A stretch of DNA of 64,000 nucleotides from Sinomonas sp. ASV322. Lineage in GTDB: Bacteria; Actinomycetota; Actinomycetes; Actinomycetales; Micrococcaceae. The stretch lies in NCBI RefSeq assembly GCF_030908245.1, contig NZ_JAVFJJ010000005.1, positions 209,590-273,589 on the forward strand, read 5' to 3'. Of the stretch, positions 1 to 7,600 are shown piece after piece. The notes below the pieces were generated by a model that was not told the origin of the DNA, did no database searches, and saw only the letters and a program-made list of their open reading frames with translations. Both the position numbers and the translations under genes were made by a program. Every line of letters starts with the position of its first letter. The stretch's first letter is position 1.

Positions 1-1
1 G

Positions 2-1432
2 ACGGTGTACGACGGCGCTGACCTCGACGAGGTCGCGCGGCTCGCGGGGCTGAGCCGCGAGGGTGTCGTCGCCGCGCATGCGGGGCAGGTCTGGAGCGCG
101 GCGTTCATCGGCTTCGCGCCGGGCTTCGCGTATCTCACGGGCGACGGCGCGCTCGACGTCCCGCGGCGCACCTCGCCACGGACGGCGGTTCCAGCGGGCT
201 CAGTGGGCCTCGCGGGGACGTACTCGGCCGTGTACCCAAGCCAATCGCCCGGCGGCTGGCAGCTCATCGGCCGCACCTCGGCGCCCATGTGGGACCTCGG
301 ACGGGACGACCCCGCGCTCATCCACCCGGGCGACGAGGTGCGCTTCGAGCCGGTTCGCGCACGCGCCGAGCTCACCCAGCCCGGGCCCGCGGCGCGGACG
401 CACGCGGAGGGGGCCGCGCCGTCGTCGTCCGATGTTTCCACGGCGGGCCTCGTCATCGAGCCGGGGCTCCGCGCAGGGGGCCTCGTCGTCGTCGCGCCGG
501 GCCTCCAGACCACGGTCCAGGACCTCGGCCGCCCCGGCCTCGCCGCGCTCGGGGTGAGCGCCGCGGGGGCCATGGACCGCGACTCGCTCCGGAGCGCGAA
601 CCGCGCCGTGGGCAACTCCCCCGACGCGGCGGGCCTCGAGGTCCTGTTCGGCGGCCTCGCCCTGCGCGCGGCGGGGGATCAGGTGCTCGCGGTCACCGGC
701 GCGCGGGCCGTCCTGAGTGTCACGACCGACGACGGCGCCGCCCCCTCGCGCTCCGAGCGGCACCCCGCGCTCGGCGAGCCGTTCGCGCTCCTCGGGGGCG
801 AGACGCTCCGGCTCGGCACGCCGTCCGCCGGGCTTCGCAGCTATGTCGCGGTGCGGGGCGGACTGGATGTTCCGCCGGTGCTTGGGAGTCGCTCGACGGA
901 CACGCTCGCCGGGATCGGGCCTGAGCCGCTCACAGCCGGGGACCTGCTCGAGGTGCTGCGGCCCCGGGGCGCCCACGTCGTCGGTCTGCCCGAGACTCCC
1001 CCGCCTCTGCCCGAGGGCGTGACCGCGCTGCGCGTCGTGCCGGGGCCGCGCCAGGACTGGTTCACCGAGGACGCCGCGCGCGGCTTCTTCGACGCCGAGT
1101 GGACCGTGACCCCGCAGTCCAACCGCGTGGGACTGCGCCTGGCCGGATCGGCCCTCGCGTGGAACCGCTCGGACGAGCTCAAGAGCGAGGGGACCGTGCG
1201 CGGCTCGATCCAGGTCCCGCCCAACGGCCAGCCGGTTCTTTTCCTCGCCGACCACCCCGTGACGGGCGGCTATCCCGTGATCGGCGTCGTCGTCGAGGCC
1301 GACCTCGACCTCGCGGGCCAGCTCCCGCCCGGCGCGCGCGTCCGGTTCGCCGCCGTCGCCCCCATCCATGCCCCCCTCCGCCCAACCCACGCTCTCCCGC
1401 CCCACCCACCCTTAGGAACCCCCCGTGCGTAA
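2..1432 (+). CDS. 5-oxoprolinase subunit B/C fusion (PxpB-PxpC; KipI-KipA type), 5' end missing
   Basis: Subunits B and C work with PxpA (LamB/YcsF) in ATP-dependent opening of 5-oxoproline to glutamate. The frame is open from base 2. The first in-frame start (GTG at 5) already lies in the conserved VYDGADL stretch of PxpB, so the true start is outside the window. PxpB features are GFAPGFAYL near residue 36 and [12 protein letters not shown] near 80. A linker at about 120-155 leads to the PxpC domain, with [17 protein letters not shown] and GAMD near residues 165-190. Most organisms encode B and C separately; here they form one chain. The 3' end overlaps the next gene by 8 bp (GTGCGTAA), so the two are co-translated. 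PxpA is not in the window. The related alternative, the two halves of allophanate hydrolase/urea carboxylase, is less likely given the DUF969/DUF979 neighbours. Confidence 0.85.
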   Translation, partial: TVYDGADLDEVARLAGLSREGVVAAHAGQVWSAAFIGFAPGFAYLTGDGALDVPRRTSPRTAVPAGSVGLAGTYSAVYPSQSPGGWQLIGRTSAPMWDLGRDDPALIHPGDEVRFEPVRARAELTQPGPAARTHAEGAAPSSSDVSTAGLVIEPGLRAGGLVVVAPGLQTTVQDLGRPGLAALGVSAAGAMDRDSLRSANRAVGNSPDAAGLEVLFGGLALRAAGDQVLAVTGARAVLSVTTDDGAAPSRSERHPALGEPFALLGGETLRLGTPSAGLRSYVAVRGGLDVPPVLGSRSTDTLAGIGPEPLTAGDLLEVLRPRGAHVVGLPETPPPLPEGVTALRVVPGPRQDWFTEDAARGFFDAEWTVTPQSNRVGLRLAGSALAWNRSDELKSEGTVRGSIQVPPNGQPVLFLADHPVTGGYPVIGVVVEADLDLAGQLPPGARVRFAAVAPIHAPLRPTHALPPHPPLGTPRA

Positions 1433-3185
1433 AGTCCTCATCGCCAACCGCGGCGAGATCGCCGTCCGCGTGGCCCGAGCCTGCGACGACGCGGGCCTCG
1501 CGAGCGTCGCCGTCTACGCGGACCAGGACGCCGACGCCGTCCACGTCGCCGCGTGCACCGAGGCGTACGCGCTCGGCGGGACGTCCCCCGCGGAGACCTA
1601 CCTCAACGTGGCCAAGATCCTCGAGGCCGCGGCCCGCTCGGGCGCGGACGCCGTCCATCCCGGCTACGGCTTCCTGTCCGAGAACGCGGACTTCGCCCAG
1701 GCCGTCCTCGACGCGGGGCTCGCGTGGATCGGGCCCTCGCCCGAGACCATCCGCATGCTCGGGGACAAGGTGAGCGCCCGGGCCGTCGCCGTGCGCGCCG
1801 GCGCCCCGCTCGCGCCCGGCAGCGACGGGCCGGTCGCGAGCGCCGAAGAGGTCCGGGAGTTCGCGCGAGCGCACGGACTGCCGGTGGCCATCAAGGCCGC
1901 GTTCGGCGGCGGCGGGCGCGGGCTCAAGGTCGCCCGCACGATGGGCGAGATCGAGGAGAGCTTCGATTCCGCCGTGCGCGAGTCGCGCGCAGCGTTCGGG
2001 CGCGAAGAGTGCTTCGTCGAGAAGTTCCTCGATAAGCCGCGGCACGTCGAGGCCCAGGTCCTCGCGGACACGCACGGGAACGTCATCGTCGTCGGAACGC
2101 GCGACTGCTCCCTCCAGCGCCGCCACCAGAAGCTCGTCGAGGAGGCGCCCGCGCCGTTCCTCACCGACGGGCAGCGGGCCCGCATCCACGAATCCGCCAG
2201 GGCGATCTGCCGCGAGGCCGGCTACGTGGGCGCCGGCACGGTCGAGTACCTCCTCGACCGCACCGGGACACTGAGCTTCCTCGAGGTCAACACTCGCCTC
2301 CAGGTCGAGCACCCCATCACCGAGGAGACCTCGGGCATCGACCTCGTCGCCGCGCAGCTCGCGATCGCGGCCGGCGCCCCCGTGCCCGTGCTCGAGGACC
2401 CCGAGCCGCGCGGGCACGCGATCGAGTTCCGCATCAACGCCGAGGATCCCGGCCGCGGCTTCCTGCCCTCACCCGGAACCGTGACGCGCTTTGCCGCGCC
2501 CACGGGGCCGGGGATCCGCGTGGACTCGGGGGTCCGCGACGGCTCTACCGTGCCGGGGCAGTTCGACTCGCTCCTCGCCAAGCTCGTCGTGTGGGGCGCC
2601 GACCGCCAGCAGGCCCTCCGCCGCGCTCGCCGGGCCCTGCGCGAGTTCGAGATCCACGGCCTCGCGACCGTCCTGCCGTTCCACCGCGCCGTCGTCGAGA
2701 GCCCCGCCTTCACCGCCGAGGGCGAGCTCAGCGTCTACACGACGTGGATCGAGTCCGAGTTCGCGTCCGAGCTCGCCGCGAACCCGGAGTTCAGCCCCGC
2801 CGCGGCCGACAGCGGCAGGCGCACGTTCGCCGTCGACATCGACGGCAAGCGCGTCACGCTGGGCGTCCCGGAAGCGCTGTTCGCGGGCCTCGCGCTCGTC
2901 ACGCCCGGCTCGCCCCGCGTGGCCCGAGCGGACGACGACGGCGCCTCCGTGAGTGCCACGGCTGCCGCGCCGGCGGCGGCGCTCACGGCGGACATGGGCG
3001 GGACGATCGTCAAATGGCTCGCCGACCCGGGCGACGCCGTCGAGGCGGGCGACGCCGTCGTCGTCCTCGAAGCCATGAAGATGGAGACGACCGTCCGGGC
3101 CCACCGCGCAGGACGCCTCGGCGAGCATGCCGCGGCGGCGGGCAACGCCGTCGCCCCCGGTGCCGTGCTCACGACCATCTCGTAA
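1425..3185 (+). CDS. Biotin carboxylase with C-terminal BCCP domain
   Basis: This is an acyl-CoA carboxylase alpha-subunit-like protein of 586 residues. The N-terminal carboxylase domain has NRGEIAVR at 8-15, an ATP-grasp glycine loop (FGGGGRGLK) at 160-168, and [15 protein letters not shown] in the catalytic part. The C-terminal biotinyl domain has EAMKMET with the biotinylated lysine at 552. The GTG start overlaps the stop of the pxpBC fusion. No carboxyltransferase beta subunit is nearby. KipI/KipA-like proteins often sit beside AccC/AccB-like proteins, so a role tied to 5-oxoproline or a related amide is likely, but the acceptor cannot be read from sequence. A housekeeping acetyl- or propionyl-CoA carboxylase is the alternative. 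Confidence 0.88.
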   Translation: MRKVLIANRGEIAVRVARACDDAGLASVAVYADQDADAVHVAACTEAYALGGTSPAETYLNVAKILEAAARSGADAVHPGYGFLSENADFAQAVLDAGLAWIGPSPETIRMLGDKVSARAVAVRAGAPLAPGSDGPVASAEEVREFARAHGLPVAIKAAFGGGGRGLKVARTMGEIEESFDSAVRESRAAFGREECFVEKFLDKPRHVEAQVLADTHGNVIVVGTRDCSLQRRHQKLVEEAPAPFLTDGQRARIHESARAICREAGYVGAGTVEYLLDRTGTLSFLEVNTRLQVEHPITEETSGIDLVAAQLAIAAGAPVPVLEDPEPRGHAIEFRINAEDPGRGFLPSPGTVTRFAAPTGPGIRVDSGVRDGSTVPGQFDSLLAKLVVWGADRQQALRRARRALREFEIHGLATVLPFHRAVVESPAFTAEGELSVYTTWIESEFASELAANPEFSPAAADSGRRTFAVDIDGKRVTLGVPEALFAGLALVTPGSPRVARADDDGASVSATAAAPAAALTADMGGTIVKWLADPGDAVEAGDAVVVLEAMKMETTVRAHRAGRLGEHAAAAGNAVAPGAVLTTIS

Positions 3186-3194
3186 CCGTCCCAT

Positions 3195-3250
3195 CGACTG
3201 CTCCGTAACTGTCGTTATGAGGCCCCAAAACGGCGGTTACGGAGCAGTCG
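3195..3250. terminator. 15-bp perfect inverted repeat downstream of the biotin carboxylase gene
   Basis: Arms at 3195-3209 (CGACTGCTCCGTAAC) and 3236-3250 are perfect reverse complements around a 26-nt loop. The repeat starts 10 nt after the carboxylase stop codon and ends 52 nt before the GntR start. It could end transcription before the regulator gene. No T tract follows, so it may equally be a dispersed palindromic repeat. Confidence 0.5.
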
Positions 3251-3301
3251 TTGCGGTGGTCGCGCGAGAGGGACCGCTGCACGCGCCGCTAGGGTGGTTC
3301 C

Positions 3302-3979
3302 ATGACGTCAGAGGAGGTCCTGGCCAGCCTGCGCTCCGAGGCGGGCAGCACGAAGCATGCCGAAACGAGCTCGTGGGTCGCGGCGCAGCTGCGGCAGCGC
3401 ATCGCGGACGGCCTGCTCGCGCCCGGCGCGAAGCTCGCGGAGGAGGCCCTCCGGGAAGCCCTTGGCGTCTCGCGGAACACGCTGCGCGAGGCGTTCGCGA
3501 CGCTCCACGCCGAGCGGGTCGTGACGCGCATCCCGAACCGCGGGGTGTTCGTCTCCCACCCGACGGCCGAGGACATCCAGGAGATCTACAGGGTGCGGCG
3601 GCTCGTCGAGCCCGCGTCGCTCCTGTGGTCCCCCGCCGGGCCGACGGCGCCGCTCGCCGAGATCGTGCGGGCGGCACAGAAGGCCGCGAAGGCCGGCGAC
3701 GTGCCCGCGATGGCCAGTGCGAACCAGGAGTTCCACCGCGCGCTCGTCGCCCGCGCAGGGAGCGAGCGCCTCGACAGCCTCATGGAGCAGATCCTCGCCG
3801 AGATGCGGCTCGTGTTCGCGTCGATGGCCGCGGATCCGCGCTTCCACGCGCCCTACGTCGAGGACAACGCGGCGATCCTCGGGCTCCTCGAGGCCGGGCG
3901 CCATGCCGAGGCCGCGGACTTCATGGTCGACTACCTCGGCCGGGCCGAGCAGCAGCTCCTGGCCGCCGTCGCCCGCTAA
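3302..3979 (+). CDS. GntR-family regulator, FCD (FadR-like) subclass
   Basis: The 225-residue protein has an N-terminal winged helix (about residues 25-90, with LAEEALREALGVSRNTLREA as recognition region) and a C-terminal all-helical FCD ligand domain (about 100-220). FCD regulators bind carboxylate effectors and operators of the type TNGTNNNACNA. Two perfect sites of that type lie 456 bp downstream, in front of the DUF969/DUF979 operon, making this protein their probable regulator and a 5-oxoproline or glutamate-like compound a reasonable effector (inference). The last codons and stop lie in the first copy of a 52-bp direct duplication, so the 3' end was copied once. Confidence 0.88.
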   Translation: MTSEEVLASLRSEAGSTKHAETSSWVAAQLRQRIADGLLAPGAKLAEEALREALGVSRNTLREAFATLHAERVVTRIPNRGVFVSHPTAEDIQEIYRVRRLVEPASLLWSPAGPTAPLAEIVRAAQKAAKAGDVPAMASANQEFHRALVARAGSERLDSLMEQILAEMRLVFASMAADPRFHAPYVEDNAAILGLLEAGRHAEAADFMVDYLGRAEQQLLAAVAR

Positions 3980-4048
3980 CCCGCGCTGACCGGTGGCGGG
4001 CCGAGCAGCAGCTCCTGGCCGCCGTCGCCCGCTAACCCGCGCTGACCG
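3941..4048 (+). repeat. Tandem duplication of the GntR gene 3' end (2 x 52 bp)
   Basis: Bases 3941-3992 recur exactly at 3997-4048 with 4 bp between (period 56). The unit covers the last 12 codons and stop of the GntR gene plus 13 bp. The second copy is non-coding debris. Exact identity suggests a recent event or a tandem array in contraction. Confidence 0.9.
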
Positions 4049-4109
4049 TCGTCGCGCCCGCCCGCCGCCCGTCCCTCGTCGGGCCCGCCCGCCGCCCGTC
4101 CCTTCCAGT

Positions 4110-4157
4110 ACGCGTACACGAAGGAACGAGCCAATCTCCGTTCCTTCGTGTACGCGT
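4110..4157. repeat. 19-bp perfect inverted repeat with 10-nt loop
   Basis: Arms at 4110-4128 (ACGCGTACACGAAGGAACG) and 4139-4157 are exact reverse complements. A second small hairpin follows (GTTTCGC at 4156-4162 with GCGAAAC at 4169-4175). The 9-mer ACGCGTACA recurs at 4232-4240, and 4261-4272 is the palindrome TGTACGCGTACA. This looks like a mobile palindromic repeat unit rather than a simple terminator. Confidence 0.75.
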
Positions 4158-4434
4158 TTCGCTCATCGGCGAAACGAAGACCCCCGGAATTCCCGGGTTC
4201 GGGACGCCAACCGAGAGCGTTTTCCCGCGAAACGCGTACATCTCGGAACGCGGGCCGTCGTGTACGCGTACAGGATCGGACGCGGGACGGGACGGGAGGG
4301 GGAGGTCGGCGCGCGGTCAGTCCCGGGCCGCCGCGAGGCAGGACTTGATGCTGTCCAAGGTGCGCATGATCCCACCGATTCGGCGACCGGCAGGAGCGGT
4401 GACTCCAGCCGCCCGACGGGAAAACCCCTAAGGA

Positions 4435-4467
4435 TTGTTCAACAAGCCTTGCCTGATTGTTCAACAA
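4435..4467 (+). promoter_or_regulatory. Two identical FCD/GntR operators (TTGTTCAACAA)
   Basis: TTGTTCAACAA occurs at 4435-4445 and 4457-4467, centres 22 bp apart (two helical turns). Each matches the TNGTNNNACNA pattern of FadR/FCD regulators with perfect TTGTT/AACAA arms. They lie 80-112 bp before the DUF969 start and downstream of an FCD-type gene, so they probably control the membrane pair. Confidence 0.75.
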
Positions 4468-4546
4468 AAGGCTATGCTGTGGGTCACAACCGTCCCCGCG
4501 CCACTCCCCCCTTTGCGCAGGACCCGCACCTCCGGAACGGACAATC

Positions 4547-5263
4547 ATGCTCGTACTCATCGGGGTACTTCTGGTGATCGTTGGCTTTGCCATCCGCCTG
4601 AACCCACTCGTCGTCGTCACCGTGGCCGGCATCGTCACGGCGCTCCTCGGTGGACTCAATCCCCTCCAAATCCTCGAAGCCTTCGGAAGCGGCTTCGCGA
4701 GCAGCCGCTCGGTCACGATCTTCGCAGTCGTCCTCCCGGTCATCGGCATCATCGAGTACTTCGGCCTTCAGGAGCAGGCCAAGAACCTCATCGCCAAGCT
4801 CGCACGCCTCACGGCGGGCCGCGTCCTCCTCGCTTACCTCGCGATCCGCCAGATCACCGCCGCAGTCGGCCTCACGAGCATCGGCGGCCACGCCCAGGCC
4901 GTCCGCCCGCTCGTGTTCCCGATGGCCGAGGGCGCGGCCCTGCGCCGCTACGGCCACGTCCCCGAGCACATCAAGGAGCGCATCAAGGGCCACTCGGCCG
5001 CGGCGGACAACGTCGGCGTGTTCTTCGGCGAGGACGTCTTCGTGGCGGTCGGCTCGATCCTGCTCATCACGACGTTCGTCGACACGACGTACCACCTTCA
5101 CCTTGAGCCGCTCCAGCTCGCCCTGTGGGCGATCCCCACGGCCATCGCGGCCTTCCTCATCCACGGCTTCCGGCTCCTGCGCCTTGACCGTGCCCTGGAC
5201 AGGGAGTTCGCCAACACCACCACAGCTGACGAGGCCGCTGCAACGGCAGGAGACACCAAGTGA
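4547..5263 (+). CDS. DUF969 family membrane protein (putative 5-oxoproline permease subunit)
   Basis: This 238-residue membrane protein has about five or six hydrophobic segments and the family-typical charged stretch HIKERIKGHSAAADNVGVFF near the middle. I chose the ATG at 4547 because the protein then begins with a membrane helix (MLVLIGVLLVIVGFAIRLNP); longer readings would start inside the second operator. DUF969 and DUF979 are known to co-occur next to 5-oxoprolinase and pyrrolidone-carboxylate peptidase genes and are inferred to form a 5-oxoproline uptake system. The stop overlaps the DUF979 start (GTGA), as expected for a two-subunit permease. The transport role is not proven by sequence. 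Confidence 0.85.
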   Translation: MLVLIGVLLVIVGFAIRLNPLVVVTVAGIVTALLGGLNPLQILEAFGSGFASSRSVTIFAVVLPVIGIIEYFGLQEQAKNLIAKLARLTAGRVLLAYLAIRQITAAVGLTSIGGHAQAVRPLVFPMAEGAALRRYGHVPEHIKERIKGHSAAADNVGVFFGEDVFVAVGSILLITTFVDTTYHLHLEPLQLALWAIPTAIAAFLIHGFRLLRLDRALDREFANTTTADEAAATAGDTK

Positions 5264-6228
5264 TCAACGTCGAAGCCGTCTACTGGCTCATCGGAGCGCT
5301 CTTCATCGCGTGGGCCTCGCTCATCGCGCGCGACGCGAACCATCCGCATCGTCTTGGAGCGTCGTCCTTCTGGGGCCTCCTCGGCCTGTGCTTCTTCTAT
5401 GGCACGTGGGTCCAAGCAGGAACCGCGCCCGCATGGATCCTCGGCGTCGCCGTTCTCGGCCTCGTGGCCCTCGCCGCAACGGGCCGCATCAAGCACGGCC
5501 AGACCAAGACCTCGACGCCTGCCGAGCGCGAGGCGTCGGCGGCCCGATTCGGGAACCGGCTTTTCATCCCGGCCCTTACGATCCCGCTCGTCACGGTCGT
5601 CCTCGTGCTCGCAGCGCCGGTCCTCAAGATCGGCAGCACCCCGATTCTCGATCCGAAGAACACGACCCTCGTGGCCCTTGCGCTCGGCGCCGTCGTGGCG
5701 ACCATCGTCGCCGTCGTGCTCCTGAAGCCCAAGAACAAGCTCGGGCCTGTCATCGAGAGCCGCCGCATCCTCGAGTCGATCGGCTGGGCGGCCCTCCTCC
5801 CGCAGATGCTCTCGACGCTCGGCATCCTCTTCACGAAGGCCGGGGTGGGCACCGCGGTCAGCACGCTCGTGACCGGCCTCATGCCCAAGGGCTCCCTCCT
5901 TGCGGCCGTCATCGTGTACTGCGTGGGCCTGTTCGTGTTCACGGTCCTCATGGGCAACGGCTTCGCCGCGTTCCCGATCATGACGGCGGCGATCGGCTGG
6001 CCCGTGCTCGTTCAGCAGTTTCACGGCAACCCCGCGATCGTGTTCGCGATCGGCATGCTTGCCGGCTTCTGCGGCACGCTCTGCACCCCGATGGCTGCGA
6101 ACTTCAACCTCGTTCCGGCGGCGCTGCTCGAGATGAAGAACAAATACGGCGTCATCACGGCCCAGCTCGGCACGGCGTTCCCGCTGCTCGTCGTCAACAC
6201 CGCCCTCATGTACTTCCTCGCGTTCTAG
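5260..6228 (+). CDS. DUF979 family membrane protein (partner of DUF969)
   Basis: This 322-residue polytopic protein has roughly nine or ten hydrophobic segments and the conserved segment LMGNGFAAFPIMTAAIGWP near residues 225-245, followed by GFCGTLCTPMAANFNLVPAA. The GTG start shares bases with the DUF969 stop. DUF979 almost always travels with DUF969. The 5-oxoprolinase genes upstream support a role in 5-oxoproline uptake (inference from context). The stop is 10 bp before the DUF2891 start, so all three genes probably form one transcript. Confidence 0.85.
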   Translation: MINVEAVYWLIGALFIAWASLIARDANHPHRLGASSFWGLLGLCFFYGTWVQAGTAPAWILGVAVLGLVALAATGRIKHGQTKTSTPAEREASAARFGNRLFIPALTIPLVTVVLVLAAPVLKIGSTPILDPKNTTLVALALGAVVATIVAVVLLKPKNKLGPVIESRRILESIGWAALLPQMLSTLGILFTKAGVGTAVSTLVTGLMPKGSLLAAVIVYCVGLFVFTVLMGNGFAAFPIMTAAIGWPVLVQQFHGNPAIVFAIGMLAGFCGTLCTPMAANFNLVPAALLEMKNKYGVITAQLGTAFPLLVVNTALMYFLAF

Positions 6229-6238
6229 GAGCCGCCCC

Positions 6239-7372
6239 GTGCCGCACGATCCCTTCCCCGCAGCCGCGGAGCATTGCGCCGCCGTCGTCCTCGACAACCT
6301 GTCCCGCACGTACCCGTACGCGGCGCACCACATCCAGGTGTCCGACGACGACCGGCCCACGCCGTCCGAGCTTCACCCCGCGTTCGACACGTCGTTCGAC
6401 TGGCACTCATGCGTGCACATGCATTGGCTGGGCGTGAGCGTCCTGAACGCAGCGCACAACACAGCGGCTCGCATCTCAGCGGACGACGGCGGCGCCCACC
6501 TCGAGCCGCCGACGGCGGCACGGCTGCGGGCGGCCTTGGCGGACAACCTCACGGCCGAGAAGCTGGCCGTCGAGGCGGAGTACCTCGCGGCCAACCCGTC
6601 GTGGGAGCGCCCGTACGGCTGGGCGTGGCTCGTTCGCCTCGCGGCGGCGTGCGCCGCGTCGGGCGACGACGAGATCCGCGGCTGGGGGCGGAACCTCGAA
6701 GGGTGCGTCGACGTCGTCGCCCGCCTCGTCCGCGCGTGGCTCGCCAAGGCCGAGTACCCCGTGCGGCACGGTCTGCACACCAACTCGGCGTTCGGCGTCG
6801 CGCTCTTGCTCGACGCATTCCGCGCGCTCGGCCGGACGGATGCCGCCGAGGCCTGCGAGGCCGCGGCCCGCGCATGGTTCGGCGCCGACGCCCGCTGGGC
6901 CTCGGAGTGGGAGCTCAGCGGGCAGGACTTCCTCTCGGCTGGCCTGAGCGAGGCCGACCTCATGCAGCGCGTCCTCGGCGCCGACGAGTTCGCGGCGTGG
7001 TTCGGGCGCTTCCTTCCCGGGCTCCGCGCGGACTCGCGCATGCTCGCGGTCGTGGGCGTGACCGATGAGTCCGACGGATACATGGTTCACCTGCACGGCC
7101 TCAACCTGAGCCGCGCGGGCCAGCTCGCGCGGGTGGTGCGGGCCCTGCGGGCGGCGGCAGCGCCGTCGACCACTCCTGCGGCGGAGCCGCTGCTCGCGGC
7201 GGCAGCGCCGTCGTCGGTTTCCTCAGCCGAGCCCGTCCTCGCCGCCGCGCTCGAGCCGCTTCTCAAGGCGGGGCTTGCAGCCCTCGACAGCGAGGACTTC
7301 ATGTCGACGCACTGGCTCGCGAGCTTCGCGTGGGACGCGCTCGAATCGCGGCGCGCTCTGCAGCCCGCGTAA
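6239..7372 (+). CDS. DUF2891 domain protein
   Basis: This soluble 377-residue protein, without signal peptide or membrane helix, matches DUF2891, a family of unknown biochemistry. Conserved-looking stretches are FDWHSCVHMHW near residue 55, WERPYGWAWLVRLA near 120 and HGLNLSRAG near 285. The repeated aromatic/helical pattern suggests a helical-barrel fold (inference). GTG start with AGGAG 6 bp upstream. An Ala/Pro-rich insert (about residues 300-340) separates the conserved C-terminal segment STHWLASFAWDA. The gene is third in the DUF969/DUF979 operon, so it likely serves 5-oxoproline or peptide use, but no reaction can be assigned. Confidence 0.8.
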   Translation: MPHDPFPAAAEHCAAVVLDNLSRTYPYAAHHIQVSDDDRPTPSELHPAFDTSFDWHSCVHMHWLGVSVLNAAHNTAARISADDGGAHLEPPTAARLRAALADNLTAEKLAVEAEYLAANPSWERPYGWAWLVRLAAACAASGDDEIRGWGRNLEGCVDVVARLVRAWLAKAEYPVRHGLHTNSAFGVALLLDAFRALGRTDAAEACEAAARAWFGADARWASEWELSGQDFLSAGLSEADLMQRVLGADEFAAWFGRFLPGLRADSRMLAVVGVTDESDGYMVHLHGLNLSRAGQLARVVRALRAAAAPSTTPAAEPLLAAAAPSSVSSAEPVLAAALEPLLKAGLAALDSEDFMSTHWLASFAWDALESRRALQPA

Positions 7373-7384
7373 GACGCCGTCCAG

Positions 7385-7557
7385 GGGTCACCTCCCGCGG
7401 GTGCGCGGCCATCCAAGGGTCACCTCCCGCGGGTGCGCGCCATCCAAGGGTCACCTCCCGCGGGTGCGCGCCATCCAAGGGTCACCTCCCGCGGGTGCGC
7501 GCCATCCAAGGGTCAGCTCCCGCGGGTTACGACCCACGGTAGCTGACCCCTGAACGG
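7385..7557. repeat. Five-copy tandem array of a palindromic repeat unit (31-32 bp)
   Basis: Units begin at 7385, 7417, 7448, 7479 and 7510. Each starts GGGTCACCTCCCGCGGGT and ends CCATCCAA. The fifth unit diverges and pairs with an inverted half: GGGTCAGCT at 7510-7518 with AGCTGACCC at 7541-7549. There are no spacers, so it is not CRISPR. The same half-site occurs at 28703-28820, 30265-30348 and 42485-42596. The array lies between the convergent DUF2891 and ggt genes. Confidence 0.85.
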
Positions 7558-7600
7558 TCATGGCACCTCGGCAAGCTGACGGCGCAACCCAAGGCGACGG

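Larger units (their letters stand above)
3980..4546. other. 567-bp intergenic region: repeat debris, hairpins, operators
   Basis: No convincing gene is present. In order the region holds the second copy of the GntR tail, two short copies of a CCCGCCCGCCGCCCGTCCC motif (about 4057-4105), a 19-bp perfect hairpin with further copies of ACGCGTACA (4110-4272), and two FCD operators (4435-4467). The DUF969/DUF979 promoter probably lies near the operators. Confidence 0.7.

Noticed and set aside
2..3185. Urea carboxylase/allophanate hydrolase locus
   Set aside because: The domain types are related, but there is no allophanate hydrolase amidase or urea transporter, while the DUF969/DUF979 pair points to 5-oxoproline.
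4457..4546. Upstream TTG start extending the DUF969 protein by 30 residues
   Set aside because: It would begin inside the second operator and adds a non-hydrophobic segment; ATG at 4547 starts at the first membrane helix.
7385..7557. Tandem 31-bp repeats as a CRISPR array
   Set aside because: Repeats are back to back with no unique spacers, are palindromic, and related half-sites occur singly elsewhere; no cas genes are present.
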